Below, piece after piece: positions 15,988 through 25,122 of a stretch of DNA of 64,000 nucleotides; position 1 is the stretch's first letter; the number at the start of each line of letters is the position of its first letter. Location of the stretch: the NCBI RefSeq assembly GCF_900090145.1, contig NZ_FMHI01000006.1:186001-250000 (forward strand), written 5' to 3'. The position numbers and the translations under genes were made by a program. Under the pieces are notes generated by a model, which had not been told where the DNA came from, ran no database searches, and was given only the letters and a program-made list of their open reading frames with translations. The DNA comes from Streptomyces sp. WMMB 322 (GTDB lineage Bacteria > Actinomycetota > Actinomycetes > Streptomycetales > Streptomycetaceae).

Positions 15988-16785
15988 ATGAGCACGGACG
16001 GGGGCGCGGTCACAGCCGCGGCAGAGCCGGAGCCCGGAAGCGGCAACGGCGGCGCGCGGACCACTCGCGTGCCCAAGTACTACCGGCTCAAGCGGCACTT
16101 GCTGGAGATGACGGAGACCATGCCGCCGGGCACTCCGGTGCCTCCCGAACGCACCCTGGCAAGCGAGTTCGACACCTCGCGCACGACCGTCCGCCAGGCC
16201 CTCCAGGAACTCGTCGTCGAGGGCCGGCTGGAGCGGATCCAGGGCAAGGGGACCTTCGTCGCAAAGCCCAAGGTCTCCCAGGCGCTGCAACTCACCTCGT
16301 ACACGGAGGACATGCGCGCCCAGGGCCTCGAACCGACCTCACAGCTGCTGGACATCGGCTACGTCACCGCGGACGACCGCCTCGCCGACGCGCTCGACAT
16401 CCCCACGGGCGGTCGTGTGCTGCGCATCGAGCGGCTGCGCCTGGCCAGCGGTGAACCGATGGCGATAGAGACGACCCACCTCTCGCAGCGCCGCTTCCCG
16501 GCGCTCCGCCGCAGCCTGGTGAAGTACACGTCGCTCTACACGGCGCTGGCCGAGGTGTACGGCATCCACCTCGCGGAGGCCGAGGAGACCATCGAGACCT
16601 CGCTCGCCACACCGCGCGAAGCCGGCCTGCTCGGCACCGATGTCGGCCTGCCCATGCTGATGCTCTCCCGGCACTCGCTCGACACGGAGGGCGAACCGGT
16701 GGAGTGGGTGCGCTCCGTGTACCGGGGCGACCGCTACAAGTTCGTCGCCAACCTCCAGCGCCCACGGGACGGCCGGAACAGCTGA
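15988..16785 (+). CDS. dasR: GntR/HutC-family regulator DasR
   Basis: 265 residues. An N-terminal winged helix ([20 protein letters not shown] and [15 protein letters not shown], about 52-91) is joined to a UTRA effector domain ([39 protein letters not shown]). It is the global N-acetylglucosamine regulator; in Streptomyces it represses das, nag, chi and pts genes and loses DNA binding with glucosamine-6-phosphate. The central and C-terminal sequence is near-identical to remembered Streptomyces DasR; the first 25 residues are variable. The ATG follows GGGAAGGCGAG. Divergent transcription from dasA over two operator-like sites suggests it also influences its own gene. Confidence 0.95.
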   Translation: MSTDGGAVTAAAEPEPGSGNGGARTTRVPKYYRLKRHLLEMTETMPPGTPVPPERTLASEFDTSRTTVRQALQELVVEGRLERIQGKGTFVAKPKVSQALQLTSYTEDMRAQGLEPTSQLLDIGYVTADDRLADALDIPTGGRVLRIERLRLASGEPMAIETTHLSQRRFPALRRSLVKYTSLYTALAEVYGIHLAEAEETIETSLATPREAGLLGTDVGLPMLMLSRHSLDTEGEPVEWVRSVYRGDRYKFVANLQRPRDGRNS

Positions 16786-17038
16786 TACGGCCCATTCACG
16801 GCACAGAGGCAGGAAAGTGGCAGGAAAGAGGCAGGGCAGCGAGAGGGCGGCGACACGGCAGAGCGCCGTGAACTGGCCTGAATCACACCGGGCTTGTGCG
16901 GGGGGCACACGGCGCACCACATCCCCCGCGAAACAAAAGGTGCCGTTCCGTTATCCGTGCAGGTAGTGACGGGGCGCGAACCGCTCGTCTAGATTCCTGC
17001 GCGTCTCGACAGGAACACCCGACGGACGGAGCCGAGGC

Positions 17039-17326
17039 ATGCCAGCGCCCCCAGAAACACCCGAGCCCGCGCCGAAGTCGCAGCCACCCGTCATCACGCC
17101 CATACGGGTCGTCATCGGGCTGTGCCTTTTCATCCCGTTCGTCGCGCTTCTGTGGGTCAGTTCCTACTCCCGTATCGAACCCACCCTCGTCGGAATGCCG
17201 TTCTTCTACTGGTATCAGATGATGTGGGTGGTGCTGTCCGCTGCGATGACGATGACCGCGTACAAGCTGGTCAAGCGTGACAACGCGCAGCGGCGCGCCG
17301 CCCGCGGAGAGGACGGTGCCCGATGA
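17039..17326 (+). CDS. DUF3311 small membrane protein, symporter partner
   Basis: 95 residues with two membrane segments (VVIGLCLFIPFVALLWVSS and YQMMWVVLSAAMTMTAYKLV) between a proline-rich N-terminus and a basic tail (RDNAQRRAARG). DUF3311 proteins are habitually encoded directly before sodium:solute symporters, and here the two genes overlap as ATGA. It is presumably a small subunit or assembly partner of that symporter. A TAGATT hexamer at about 16990-16995 is a plausible -10 element in the 253-base leader. Confidence 0.88.
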   Translation: MPAPPETPEPAPKSQPPVITPIRVVIGLCLFIPFVALLWVSSYSRIEPTLVGMPFFYWYQMMWVVLSAAMTMTAYKLVKRDNAQRRAARGEDGAR

Positions 17327-18942
17327 ACGGGGTCAACGGAGTCGCACTCGCCGTCTTCGTCTTCTTCTTCGTGCTCGTCACAGCGATGGGTTTCATGGCC
17401 GCTCGCTGGCGCAAGGCGGAGAACGCCAACAGCCTCGACGAATGGGGCCTGGGCGGACGCAGCTTCGGCACCTGGGTCACCTGGTTCCTGCTCGGCGGCG
17501 ACCTGTACACGGCGTACACGTTCGTGGCGGTCCCGGCGGCCATCTACGCGGCGGGGGCCGCGGGCTTCTTCGCCGTCCCGTACACGATTCTCGTCTACCC
17601 GCTCATCTTCACCTTCCTGCCCCGGCTTTGGTCCGTCTCGCACCGCCACGGATACGTGACGACCTCGGACTTCGTGCGCGGCCGCTTCGGGTCCAAGTCG
17701 CTGGCACTCGCCGTCGCCGTCACGGGCATCCTCGCGACGATGCCGTACATCGCGCTCCAACTGGTCGGCATCCAGTCGGTGCTGGACGTCATGGGCATCG
17801 GCGGCAGCGAGTCGACGCACTGGTTCATCAAGGACCTGCCGCTGCTGATCGCGTTCGCGGTGCTCGCGGCCTACACCTACTCGTCCGGGTTGCGGGCGCC
17901 GGCTCTGATCGCGTTCGTCAAGGACACGCTGATCTACATCGTCATCGCGGTGGCGATCATCTACATCCCGATCAAGCTGGGCGGTTTCGACGACATCTTC
18001 GCCAAGGCCGGCGACGCTCTCTCGCAGACCAACCCGGCCACGGGCAAGCCCAAGGGCGAGCTGGCCCCCAGCGCGACCAACCAGTGGGCGTACGCGACGC
18101 TGGCGTTCGGCTCCGCGCTCGCGCTCTTCATGTATCCGCACTCGGTCACGGCGACGCTCTCCAGCAGCAGCCGCAACGTGATCCGCCGGAACACCACGAT
18201 CCTGCCGCTGTACTCGGTGATGCTGGGCATGCTCGCGCTGCTGGGCTTCATGGCGATCGCCGCCGGAATCAAGGTCGAGAACGGGCAGCTGGCGATTCCG
18301 CAGCTCTTCGAGAACATGTTCCCGGCCTGGTTCGCGGGCGTCGCGTTCGCCGCCATCGGCATCGGCGCACTCGTACCGGCGGCCATCATGTCGATCGCCG
18401 CCGCCAACCTGTTCACCAGGAACATCTACAAGGACTTCATCCGCCCGGACGCCACAGCCGAGGACGAGACGAAGGTCTCCAAGATCACCTCGCTGCTGGT
18501 GAAGGTGGGCGCGCTCGTCTTCGTGCTCGGCATGGACAAGACGGTGGCGATCAACTTCCAGCTGCTGGGCGGCATCTGGATCCTCCAGACCTTCCCGGCA
18601 CTCGTCGGCGGCCTCTTCACGCGCTGGTTCCACAGGTGGGCCCTGCTGGCGGGCTGGGCCGTGGGCATGCTCTACGGCACGATCACGGCGTACGGCGTCT
18701 CGTCGCCGGTGCAGAAGCACTTCGGCGGCCCCAACGACATCATCCCGGGCATCGGGGAGATGGGGTACATCGGCCTGACCGCCTTCGTGCTCAACGCGGT
18801 GGTCGCCATCGCGCTCACGTTCGTGCTGCGGGCCGTGAAGGCCCCGGAAGGCGTCGACGAGACACAGCCCTCGGACTACACGGCGGACGCCGGGGACCCG
18901 GGCGTCAAGGAGGAACTGCCCTCGCCGACAGCCGCCCCCTGA
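17323..18942 (+). CDS. Sodium:solute symporter (MctP-like monocarboxylate permease)
   Basis: 539 residues with about 13 membrane segments. SSS-family hallmarks are WGLGGRSFGTWVTWFLLGGDLYTAYTF (about 44-70, variable groups aside) and AAIGIGALVPAAIMSIAAANLFTRNIYKDF (about 344-373). The N-terminal signature resembles the MctP/MjcP-type monocarboxylate or amino-acid transporters, but substrate cannot be read from sequence. Its start overlaps the DUF3311 gene stop, forming a two-gene operon, and a 16-bp hairpin follows. Its place beside dasR is shared with other Streptomyces as I recall, though no DasR site is clear before it. Confidence 0.88.
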   Translation: MNGVNGVALAVFVFFFVLVTAMGFMAARWRKAENANSLDEWGLGGRSFGTWVTWFLLGGDLYTAYTFVAVPAAIYAAGAAGFFAVPYTILVYPLIFTFLPRLWSVSHRHGYVTTSDFVRGRFGSKSLALAVAVTGILATMPYIALQLVGIQSVLDVMGIGGSESTHWFIKDLPLLIAFAVLAAYTYSSGLRAPALIAFVKDTLIYIVIAVAIIYIPIKLGGFDDIFAKAGDALSQTNPATGKPKGELAPSATNQWAYATLAFGSALALFMYPHSVTATLSSSSRNVIRRNTTILPLYSVMLGMLALLGFMAIAAGIKVENGQLAIPQLFENMFPAWFAGVAFAAIGIGALVPAAIMSIAAANLFTRNIYKDFIRPDATAEDETKVSKITSLLVKVGALVFVLGMDKTVAINFQLLGGIWILQTFPALVGGLFTRWFHRWALLAGWAVGMLYGTITAYGVSSPVQKHFGGPNDIIPGIGEMGYIGLTAFVLNAVVAIALTFVLRAVKAPEGVDETQPSDYTADAGDPGVKEELPSPTAAP

Positions 18943-18971
18943 GCCCGCCCCGCGCCCCACGGACAAGTCCG

Positions 18972-19010
18972 CCGCACCCCGCTGACAGACCCGTTGTCAG
19001 TGGGGTGCGG
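18972..19010. terminator. Terminator after the symporter gene
   Basis: A 16-bp stem with one G-T pair (18972-18987 with 18995-19010) and a seven-base loop, 29 bases after the symporter stop and before the next gene on the same strand. Confidence 0.85.
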
Positions 19011-19022
19011 CATGCTCGCTCC

Positions 19023-19523
19023 ATGGACATCACGATCAGAGCGGCGCGGGACGAGGAGCTGGAGGACGTCGGCGAGCTGACGGCGCGGGCCTATCTGGAG
19101 GACGGGCTGCTGGACTTCGGTGAGCACGACCCGTATCTGGAGGTGCTGCGCGCCGCAGGGCGCCGGGCGCAGCACACGGAGGTGCTCGTCGCACTCGACG
19201 CCGCCTCGGAATCGGTGCTCGGCGCGGTCGCCTTCGTCGGGAACGGCGGGGAGTACGCGGACCTGGCCCGCACCGGCGAGGGCGAGTTCAGGATGCTCGC
19301 CGTACGGCCCGAGGGGCGCGGACGCGGCGCCGGCGAGGCGCTGGTGCGGGCATGCATCGACCGGGCGCGCGAGTCGGGGCTGGAGCGGCTCGTGCTGTGC
19401 AGCCATGAGCGGATGACGACGGCGCACCGGCTCTACGGGCGCCTGGGGTTCGTCCGCGCGCCGGAGAGGGACTGGCAGCCCTATCCGGGCATGTGGCTGC
19501 AGGCCTTCAGCCTGGAACTGTGA
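19023..19523 (+). CDS. GNAT N-acetyltransferase
   Basis: 166 residues. Acetyl-CoA binding motif A is RPEGRGRGAGEALVRACID (about 98-116), preceded by EFRMLAV, and motif B is TTAHRLYGRLGFVRAPERDW. The substrate is not predictable. The ATG begins 12 bases after the terminator hairpin and no good ribosome-binding site is seen, so the transcript may be close to leaderless. The 354 bases that follow are the nrdA leader with the cobalamin riboswitch. Confidence 0.83.
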   Translation: MDITIRAARDEELEDVGELTARAYLEDGLLDFGEHDPYLEVLRAAGRRAQHTEVLVALDAASESVLGAVAFVGNGGEYADLARTGEGEFRMLAVRPEGRGRGAGEALVRACIDRARESGLERLVLCSHERMTTAHRLYGRLGFVRAPERDWQPYPGMWLQAFSLEL

Positions 19524-19559
19524 TCCGCGACTCCCCCGACACAACATGTGGGGGCGAGT

Positions 19560-19735
19560 AGCGCGTCCGGCTACCAGATGTATGCTCGTGCTCGCTGCCG
19601 CGCAGGGGAATCCGGTGCGAATCCGGAACTGTCCCGCAACGGTGTGCGATGTGCTGCTCTGCTCTGCCCGGTTGCTCTCTTCCGGCATGAGCTGCGATGG
19701 GCCGTCGTCGCGAGTCCGAGTGCCTGCCGGTCGCG
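19560..19735 (+). ncRNA. Cobalamin (B12) riboswitch controlling nrdAB
   Basis: The conserved core GGGGAATCCGGTGCGAATCC and the following ACTGTCCCGCAACGGTG are present at about 19605-19643. The B12 box AGTCCGAGTGCCTGCCGG is at 19713-19730. The remaining 140 bases to the nrdA start (19736-19877) must hold the expression platform; GC-rich complementary tracts are present, but I did not settle a single structure. In S. coelicolor the same arrangement represses the class Ia ribonucleotide reductase when adenosylcobalamin is available for the B12-dependent class II enzyme. Confidence 0.95.
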
Positions 19736-19877
19736 TCGAAAGACGTCCGGGTCCCGAGGGTTGGGCCGGTGGACGCCGCGAGGACTGCCGCGTCGGCGAT
19801 GCGGCACGCCTTGTGCGCCCGCTTGTGCGCTCTCCCGGTGACCCGGTACCTGATCCGAGCGAGGGAGAGCACATCCC

Positions 19878-22307
19878 GTGACCATCGCACCCGCACCCGC
19901 ACCCGAGTCGCCGCCACCGGCCGACGACGACGCACTGCTGCGCACCCTGACCGAGCTGACCGCGGGCCTGCCGGGCACCGAGGCCGAGCGGATCGCCGCG
20001 GCGGTGCTGCGCGGAGGACGGCAGGGCGACGGCGAATCCGAGTTGCGGGCGCTGGCCGCCGAGGAGGCGGCCGGGCTCATCGGCGAGGAGCCCGCGTACT
20101 CGCAGCTCGCGGCCCGGCTGCTCACACTCGCCATCCGCGACGAGGCGCGCGGCCAGGGCGCGGTGTCCTTCTCCTCCTCCGTCGCGACGGGGCACCGCGA
20201 GGGTCTGATCGCCGACCGCACCGCAGAGTTCGTGCGGGCGCACGCCGAGCGTCTGGACGGCCTGGTCGAGGACGCGGTCGCGGGCGGGGCGGACGACCGC
20301 TTCGGCTACTTCGGGCTCCGCACGGTGTACTCGCGCTATCTCCTGCGCCACCCCACAAGCCGGCAGGTGATCGAGACAGCGCAGCACTTCCTGCTCCGCG
20401 TGGCCTGCGGCCTGGCCGCCGACGACTCCTCGCGGGCTGCCGACGAAGTGGCGGAGCTCTACGCGCTGACGAGTTCGCTCGCCTATCTGCCGTCCTCCCC
20501 CACGCTCTTCAACTCCGGTACGCGGCACGCCCAGATGTCCTCCTGCTACCTGCTGGACTCGCCGAAGGACGAACTCGACTCGATCTACGAGCGCTACCAG
20601 CAGGTCGCACGGCTGTCCAAGCACGCCGGCGGCATCGGACTTCCCTGGTCCCGCATCCGCGCCCGCGGTTCGCTGATCCGCGGGACCAACGGCCACTCCG
20701 GCGGCATCGTGCCGTTCCTGCGCACCCTGGACTCCTCCGTCGCCGCCGTGAACCAGGGCGGCAGGCGCAAGGGGGCCGCGTGCGTCTACCTGGAGACGTG
20801 GCACGCGGACATCGAGGAGTTCCTGGAGCTCCGCGACAACACGGGCGAGGAGGCCCGGCGCACGCACAACCTCAACCTCGCGCACTGGATTCCGGACGAG
20901 TTCATGCGGCGCGTGGAGGCCGACACCGGCTGGTCGCTCTTCTCTCCGGCCGACGTGCCGCGGCTCGCCGACCTGTGGGGCGAGGAGTTCGACGCCGCCT
21001 ACCGCGAAGCCGAGGCAGCGGGCCTCGCCGTGCGGACGGTGCCCGCCCGTCAGCTGTACGCGCGCATGATGCGCACCCTGGCGCAGACGGGGAACGGCTG
21101 GATGACGTTCAAGGACACCTCCAACCGCACCGCCAACCAGACCGCGGGGCCGGGCCGCATCGTGCACTCCTCGAACCTGTGCACGGAGATCCTGGAGGTC
21201 ACCGACGACGACGAGACGGCCGTCTGCAACCTGGGGTCCGTCAACCTGGCCGCGCACCTGAGCGAGTCCGGCGGGATGGACTGGGAACGCCTGGACGCCA
21301 CGGTCCGCACGGCCGTGACGTTCCTCGACCGCGTCGTGGACGTCAACTTCTATCCGACGCAGCAGGCGGAGCGCTCCAACTCCCGCTGGCGGCCCGTCGG
21401 TCTGGGCGTGATGGGCCTGCAGGACGTCTTCTTCCGGATGAGGCTGCCCTTCGACTCCGGAGAGGCGCGCGAGCTGTCCACGCGGATCTCCGAACGGATC
21501 ATGCTCGCCGCCTATGAGACCAGCGCGGACCTCGCCGAGCGGCACGGGCCGCTGCCCGCCTGGCACGAGACCCGCACGGCACGCGGCGTCCTGCATCCCG
21601 ACCACTATCCGCAGACCGAGCAGACCTGGCCGGAGCGCTGGTCCGCGCTGCGCAGCCGCATCGCCCGGACAGGGATGCGCAACGCGCTGCTCCTCGCCGT
21701 CGCGCCGACCGCCACCATCGCGGCGATCGCCGGCGTGTACGAATGCATCGAGCCCCAGGTCTCCAACCTCTTCAAGCGGGAGACGCTCAGCGGGGAGTTC
21801 CTCCAGGTGAACGCCTATCTGGTCGGGGAGTTGAAGCGGCTCGGGCTGTGGGACGAGCGCACCCGTGAGGAACTGCGCGAATCCAGCGGCTCGGTGCAGG
21901 AAATCCAGCGGGTGCCGCAGGACGTCCGCCGGCTCTTCCGCACGGCCTGGGAGCTGCCGCAGCGTTCCCTGATCGACATGGCCGCCGCCCGCACCCCCTA
22001 CCTCGACCAGAGCCAGTCGCTGAACCTGTTCATGGCGGCGCCGACGATCGGCAAGCTCAGCTCGATGTACGCCTACGCCTGGAAGAGCGGCATCAAGACC
22101 ACGTACTACCTGCGTTCGCGCCCGGCGACGCGCATCGCCCGCGCCGCGGGAGGCACCGGCACAAGCACGAACACCGAGACCCGGACGGAGCCCCGGCCGG
22201 AGACGGGGACGGTCCCCGCCGTCCCGGACCCCCGGGCTGCGTCGTCCGGAGACGACGCGGTCACCTGCTCCCTGGAGAACCCCGAGTCCTGCGAGGCATG
22301 CCAGTGA
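19878..22307 (+). CDS. nrdA: Class Ia ribonucleoside-diphosphate reductase, large subunit NrdA
   Basis: 809 residues from a GTG after gagggagag. Reduces ribonucleoside diphosphates to deoxyribonucleotides with the radical supplied by NrdB. Visible motifs are the first active-site cysteine region QMSSCYLLDS, SSNLCTEI, CNLGSVNLA, the finger-loop segment TAT(I)AAIAGVYECIEP, and the C-terminal swinging-arm pair CEACQ. The first 80 residues are alanine/glutamate-rich and I see no ATP-cone there, so feedback by dATP at an activity site may be lacking. A low-complexity stretch rich in Thr and Glu lies just before the C-terminal cysteines. It overlaps nrdB by one base (TGATG). Confidence 0.95.
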   Translation: MTIAPAPAPESPPPADDDALLRTLTELTAGLPGTEAERIAAAVLRGGRQGDGESELRALAAEEAAGLIGEEPAYSQLAARLLTLAIRDEARGQGAVSFSSSVATGHREGLIADRTAEFVRAHAERLDGLVEDAVAGGADDRFGYFGLRTVYSRYLLRHPTSRQVIETAQHFLLRVACGLAADDSSRAADEVAELYALTSSLAYLPSSPTLFNSGTRHAQMSSCYLLDSPKDELDSIYERYQQVARLSKHAGGIGLPWSRIRARGSLIRGTNGHSGGIVPFLRTLDSSVAAVNQGGRRKGAACVYLETWHADIEEFLELRDNTGEEARRTHNLNLAHWIPDEFMRRVEADTGWSLFSPADVPRLADLWGEEFDAAYREAEAAGLAVRTVPARQLYARMMRTLAQTGNGWMTFKDTSNRTANQTAGPGRIVHSSNLCTEILEVTDDDETAVCNLGSVNLAAHLSESGGMDWERLDATVRTAVTFLDRVVDVNFYPTQQAERSNSRWRPVGLGVMGLQDVFFRMRLPFDSGEARELSTRISERIMLAAYETSADLAERHGPLPAWHETRTARGVLHPDHYPQTEQTWPERWSALRSRIARTGMRNALLLAVAPTATIAAIAGVYECIEPQVSNLFKRETLSGEFLQVNAYLVGELKRLGLWDERTREELRESSGSVQEIQRVPQDVRRLFRTAWELPQRSLIDMAAARTPYLDQSQSLNLFMAAPTIGKLSSMYAYAWKSGIKTTYYLRSRPATRIARAAGGTGTSTNTETRTEPRPETGTVPAVPDPRAASSGDDAVTCSLENPESCEACQ

Positions 22308-23359
22308 TGACAAACGCCGAGAACACCCGTGGCGGCCCCGCCGGGAACCTGCTCGACCCGGGCTTCGAGCTGACGCTGCGCCCGATGCGCTACCCCGGCT
22401 TCTACGACCGCTACCGCGACGCCATCAAGAACACCTGGACCGTCGAGGAGGTGGATCTGCACTCCGACATCTCCGACCTCGCCGAACTGACCCCGGGCGA
22501 ACAGCACATGATCAGCCGCCTCGTCGCGTTCTTCGCCACGGGTGACTCGATCGTGGCGAACAATCTCGTGCTCTCGCTGTACAAGCACATCAACTCCCCC
22601 GAGGCGCGGCTGTACCTCTCGCGTCAGCTCTTCGAGGAGGCCGTCCACGTCCAGTTCTATCTGACGCTGCTGGACACGTACCTGCCGGACGTCGACGAGC
22701 GCGCGGAGGCCTTCGCCGCCGTCGAGAACATCCCGTCCATCAGGGAGAAGGCACAGTTCTGCTTCCGCTGGATGGCGGCGCTGGAGGAGGGCGAGGGAGC
22801 GGAGCGGATCGAACGGCTGGAGAGCCGAGCCGACCGGCGGCGCTTCCTGCTGAACCTCATCTGTTTCGCGGCGTGCATCGAGGGGCTCTTCTTCTACGGG
22901 GCGTTCGCCTACGTCTACTGGTTCCGCTCCCGCGGGCTGCTGCACGGGCTGGCCACCGGCACCAACTGGGTCTTCCGTGACGAGTCGATGCACATGTCCT
23001 TCGCCTTCGACGTCGTGGACACCGTGCGCGAGGAGGAGCCCGAACTCTTCGACGCGGAGCTGGAGAAGGAGGTGACGGAGATGCTGGAGGAGGCCGTCGA
23101 GGCGGAACTGCAGTTCGCCCGCGACCTGTGCGGCGAGGGCCTGCCGGGCATGAACACCGAGTCGATGGAGCAGTATCTGCGGGCGGTCGCCGACCAGCGG
23201 CTCGTACGGCTGGGTTTCCCGGCGCGCTACGGCGCCCGCAACCCCTTCTCCTTCATGGAGCTGCAGAACGTGCAGGAGCTGACCAACTTCTTCGAGCGGC
23301 GCGCCTCCGCCTATCAGGTCGCCGTCGAGGGATCGGTCGCGTTCGACGACGACTTCTGA
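22307..23359 (+). CDS. nrdB: Class Ia ribonucleotide reductase, radical-generating subunit NrdB
   Basis: 350 residues from the ATG at 22307, which shares TGATG with the nrdA stop; an in-frame ATG nine bases earlier is possible. The di-iron/tyrosyl-radical signature is FEEAVHVQFY: the Glu, His and the Tyr seven residues after the Glu are all kept, so it looks like a true tyrosyl-radical class Ia enzyme and not a class Ic. Further ligand helices are CFAACIEGLFFYGAF and VFRDESMHMSFAF. The C-terminus DDF ends a short tail that docks NrdA. In S. coelicolor an AraC-type gene, nrdS, follows; here a terminator follows at once and nrdS is absent. Confidence 0.95.
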   Translation: MTNAENTRGGPAGNLLDPGFELTLRPMRYPGFYDRYRDAIKNTWTVEEVDLHSDISDLAELTPGEQHMISRLVAFFATGDSIVANNLVLSLYKHINSPEARLYLSRQLFEEAVHVQFYLTLLDTYLPDVDERAEAFAAVENIPSIREKAQFCFRWMAALEEGEGAERIERLESRADRRRFLLNLICFAACIEGLFFYGAFAYVYWFRSRGLLHGLATGTNWVFRDESMHMSFAFDVVDTVREEEPELFDAELEKEVTEMLEEAVEAELQFARDLCGEGLPGMNTESMEQYLRAVADQRLVRLGFPARYGARNPFSFMELQNVQELTNFFERRASAYQVAVEGSVAFDDDF

Positions 23360-23380
23360 GCCGGATCCGTCGCAGCACAA

Positions 23381-23407
23381 GGGGGCCGCGCTGCCGGCGC
23401 GGCCCCC
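23381..23407. terminator. Terminator after nrdB
   Basis: An 11-bp perfect G/C stem (23381-23391 with 23397-23407) and a five-base loop, 21 bases after the nrdB stop. Confidence 0.85.
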
Positions 23408-23416
23408 TCGTTCGCA

Positions 23417-23452
23417 GTTCCTGTTCCCGTTCCCGTTCCCGTTCCCGTTCCG
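23417..23452. repeat. Hexamer tandem repeat (gttccc)
   Basis: Six consecutive units of gttcc(c/t/g), the central four identical, in the noncoding interval after nrdB. A simple-sequence tract likely to vary in copy number between strains. Confidence 0.85.
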
Positions 23453-23514
23453 CAGAGCCTGATTGCAAGAGCCTGTTCCGCAGACCCTGTTCCTCTCCCG
23501 CGGAGCCGGCTCGG

Positions 23515-24045
23515 TCAGCCCTTGCCACCGTCCAGGCAGCCCCCGCAGTTGTGGAACGTGACGTCCCAGTGGTTGCCCTCGTCGAAGTAGATGTTCCCCG
23601 AGCCGGACTGCCACTTGCTTCCACCGATGGAAGTGAAGGTGTTCTTGACGTAGTTGCTCAGGCAGCTCGTCATGCTGAAGTCGAGCTTGTAGCCGTTCCA
23701 GTGGCTGTACGTGCCGCTGGCGTGGCCGGTCTCGGTCCCGCCCGTGACGGTCAGGCTGCAATTGCTGGCGTTCTTGAGCGTGATGGCCCCGTCGATCGTC
23801 GCCGAGTTGACCTGCTCCAGCGAGGTGCAGTTGGGCTTGTTGCGGTCGGAGCAACCGCCGCTGGAAGTGATGCTGATTCCGGCTCCGTTGAGCTTGCTCA
23901 CCGCGGCGGAGTGGCTCATCTTCGCGAGCGGGCTCGCGTTCTCGGTCTGGTCGGTCGTCGCCTCCGCCACGTACGCGGTGGAGAAGAGCGCGAGTGCCAT
24001 CGCCGATGCGCCGACGGCTGCCCGCAGAGCGATCTTTCTGTTCAT
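23515..24045 (-). CDS. Small secreted protein with LAS-type (M15-like) peptidase motifs
   Basis: 176 residues. A classic signal peptide (RKIALRAAVGASAMALALFS, cleaved near AEA) is followed by a cysteine-containing domain. The segment HASGTYSHWNGYKLDF resembles the SxHxxGxxxD zinc-binding motif of LAS metallopeptidases, and FDEGNHWDVTF could supply the catalytic Glu and third zinc ligand, so peptidoglycan cleavage is a reasonable guess. Six cysteines suggest three disulfides. It is encoded directly downstream of a clear M15 carboxypeptidase on the same strand, 91 bases away. Function is inferred from motif and neighbour only. Confidence 0.7.
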   Translation of the reverse strand: MNRKIALRAAVGASAMALALFSTAYVAEATTDQTENASPLAKMSHSAAVSKLNGAGISITSSGGCSDRNKPNCTSLEQVNSATIDGAITLKNASNCSLTVTGGTETGHASGTYSHWNGYKLDFSMTSCLSNYVKNTFTSIGGSKWQSGSGNIYFDEGNHWDVTFHNCGGCLDGGKG

Positions 24046-24136
24046 GGGGGGTTGGTTTCCTTCCTGGAATGGATCAGGGCCGGCGTTGCCGACTGTCGTC
24101 GTGCGGGTGTGATCCGTGTACGTGTTGCACCTGAAG

Positions 24137-24889
24137 TCAGGAGGTGACGCCGCAGTCGGGGGCGTCCCAGTACTTGCCGGAGCGGTGGTCCACGTGCGTG
24201 TGGTCGTCGTGCCCCGGGTAGCCCGGCCCGAGAATGCCGTTGAAGCCGCGGTTGCGTGCCTCCTTGGCGAGGGTGCAGAGCGAGTGGGGTCCGGAGCCCA
24301 GGTCGGCCGCGTCACCGTAGAGATGACGGCTCGAAGGCGCGCCTCCCACCTGGTCGTTGCAGGCCTTGGACCGGAAGCCGCTGGTGACCCTGAGCGGCTC
24401 GTCGCCCAGCGCGTGCCGCATGGCCTCCAGCTTCCACATGGTGCGCAGCGCGTTGGACTTGGCCTCCGCGGCGCTGACGGCTCCGCCGCTCCAGTCGGAG
24501 TTGCAGTTGTTCAGCTCCCCGAAGTCGAAGTGGGCGGGCGAGCAGTCGTCGTCCTGAAGCTCGTAGATCTTGTCGTATGTGGCGGCGTCGGCCGTGCCGC
24601 TGGCGCTCAGCCCGTATGCCTGCTGGAAGCGGGAGACGGCGGCTTTCGTGGCCGGGCCGAACTCGCCGTCGACGGCGATGACTTCGCCGCTCGCAGGGTA
24701 GCCGGACACCCGGATCTGCAGTTGTTTGACGTCGTCCCCGGAAGCGCCCTCTGCGAGATCGCGGTTCCAGGTGAAGCAGCCGTCGGCGGCCCGCTCCGGG
24801 GCGGCGATCGCGACGGCGGACGTGCCCACCAGAGCGGCTGCCGCGACCATGACAAGTGTCAGAACGGCTCTGACCGTACGCCGGGGCAT
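24137..24889 (-). CDS. Secreted zinc D-Ala-D-Ala carboxypeptidase (peptidoglycan-binding + M15A)
   Basis: 250 residues. The signal peptide (VRAVLTLVMVAAAALVGTSAVAIAA) is followed by a PG_binding_1 domain (about 36-105, VIAVDGEFGPATKAAVSRFQ) and a peptidase M15A domain with SSRHLYGDAADLG (zinc His and Asp) and DDHTHVDHR (catalytic and third-ligand region). The order and the cysteines match the Streptomyces albus G DD-carboxypeptidase, which trims the terminal D-alanine from peptidoglycan stems. The ATG at 24889 has GGAGGCACC in front. An upstream in-frame GTG at 24919 lacks such a site. The downstream secreted protein may work on the same substrate. Confidence 0.9.
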   Translation of the reverse strand: MPRRTVRAVLTLVMVAAAALVGTSAVAIAAPERAADGCFTWNRDLAEGASGDDVKQLQIRVSGYPASGEVIAVDGEFGPATKAAVSRFQQAYGLSASGTADAATYDKIYELQDDDCSPAHFDFGELNNCNSDWSGGAVSAAEAKSNALRTMWKLEAMRHALGDEPLRVTSGFRSKACNDQVGGAPSSRHLYGDAADLGSGPHSLCTLAKEARNRGFNGILGPGYPGHDDHTHVDHRSGKYWDAPDCGVTS

Positions 24890-25051
24890 GGTGCCTCCAT
24901 GAATGTGGGGGGTGACCACAGAGCTTGTCGTGACGAAAAGAAGGCGTCAACAACTGCCAGGAAATGCCAATGGACTTGGCCACTGAATCCTGAACGACCG
25001 CCTCCGCTGCGACCGCACCCCCTGCCGCCGGCCGTCACGAAGCCGCACAGC

Positions 25052-25092
25052 ACGACCGCCGCCCGGCACCAGTGGCACCGGGCGGCGGTCGT
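25052..25092 (-). terminator. Terminator after the deformylase gene
   Basis: A 15-bp perfect stem (25052-25066 with 25078-25092) with an 11-base loop, 30 bases beyond the deformylase stop. Confidence 0.85.
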
Positions 25093-25122
25093 ACGGCGAA
25101 GAGCGGGGCCTCCCGCCCGGGC

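Noticed and set aside
18876..22313. Very long minus-strand open frame (over 1100 codons) across nrdA
   Set aside because: It lies antisense to nrdA, has no family similarity, and such frames are expected opposite high-GC coding sequence.
23417..23452. Hexamer repeat considered as a CRISPR-like or regulatory array
   Set aside because: Units are contiguous with no spacers and only six bases long; a simple tandem repeat.
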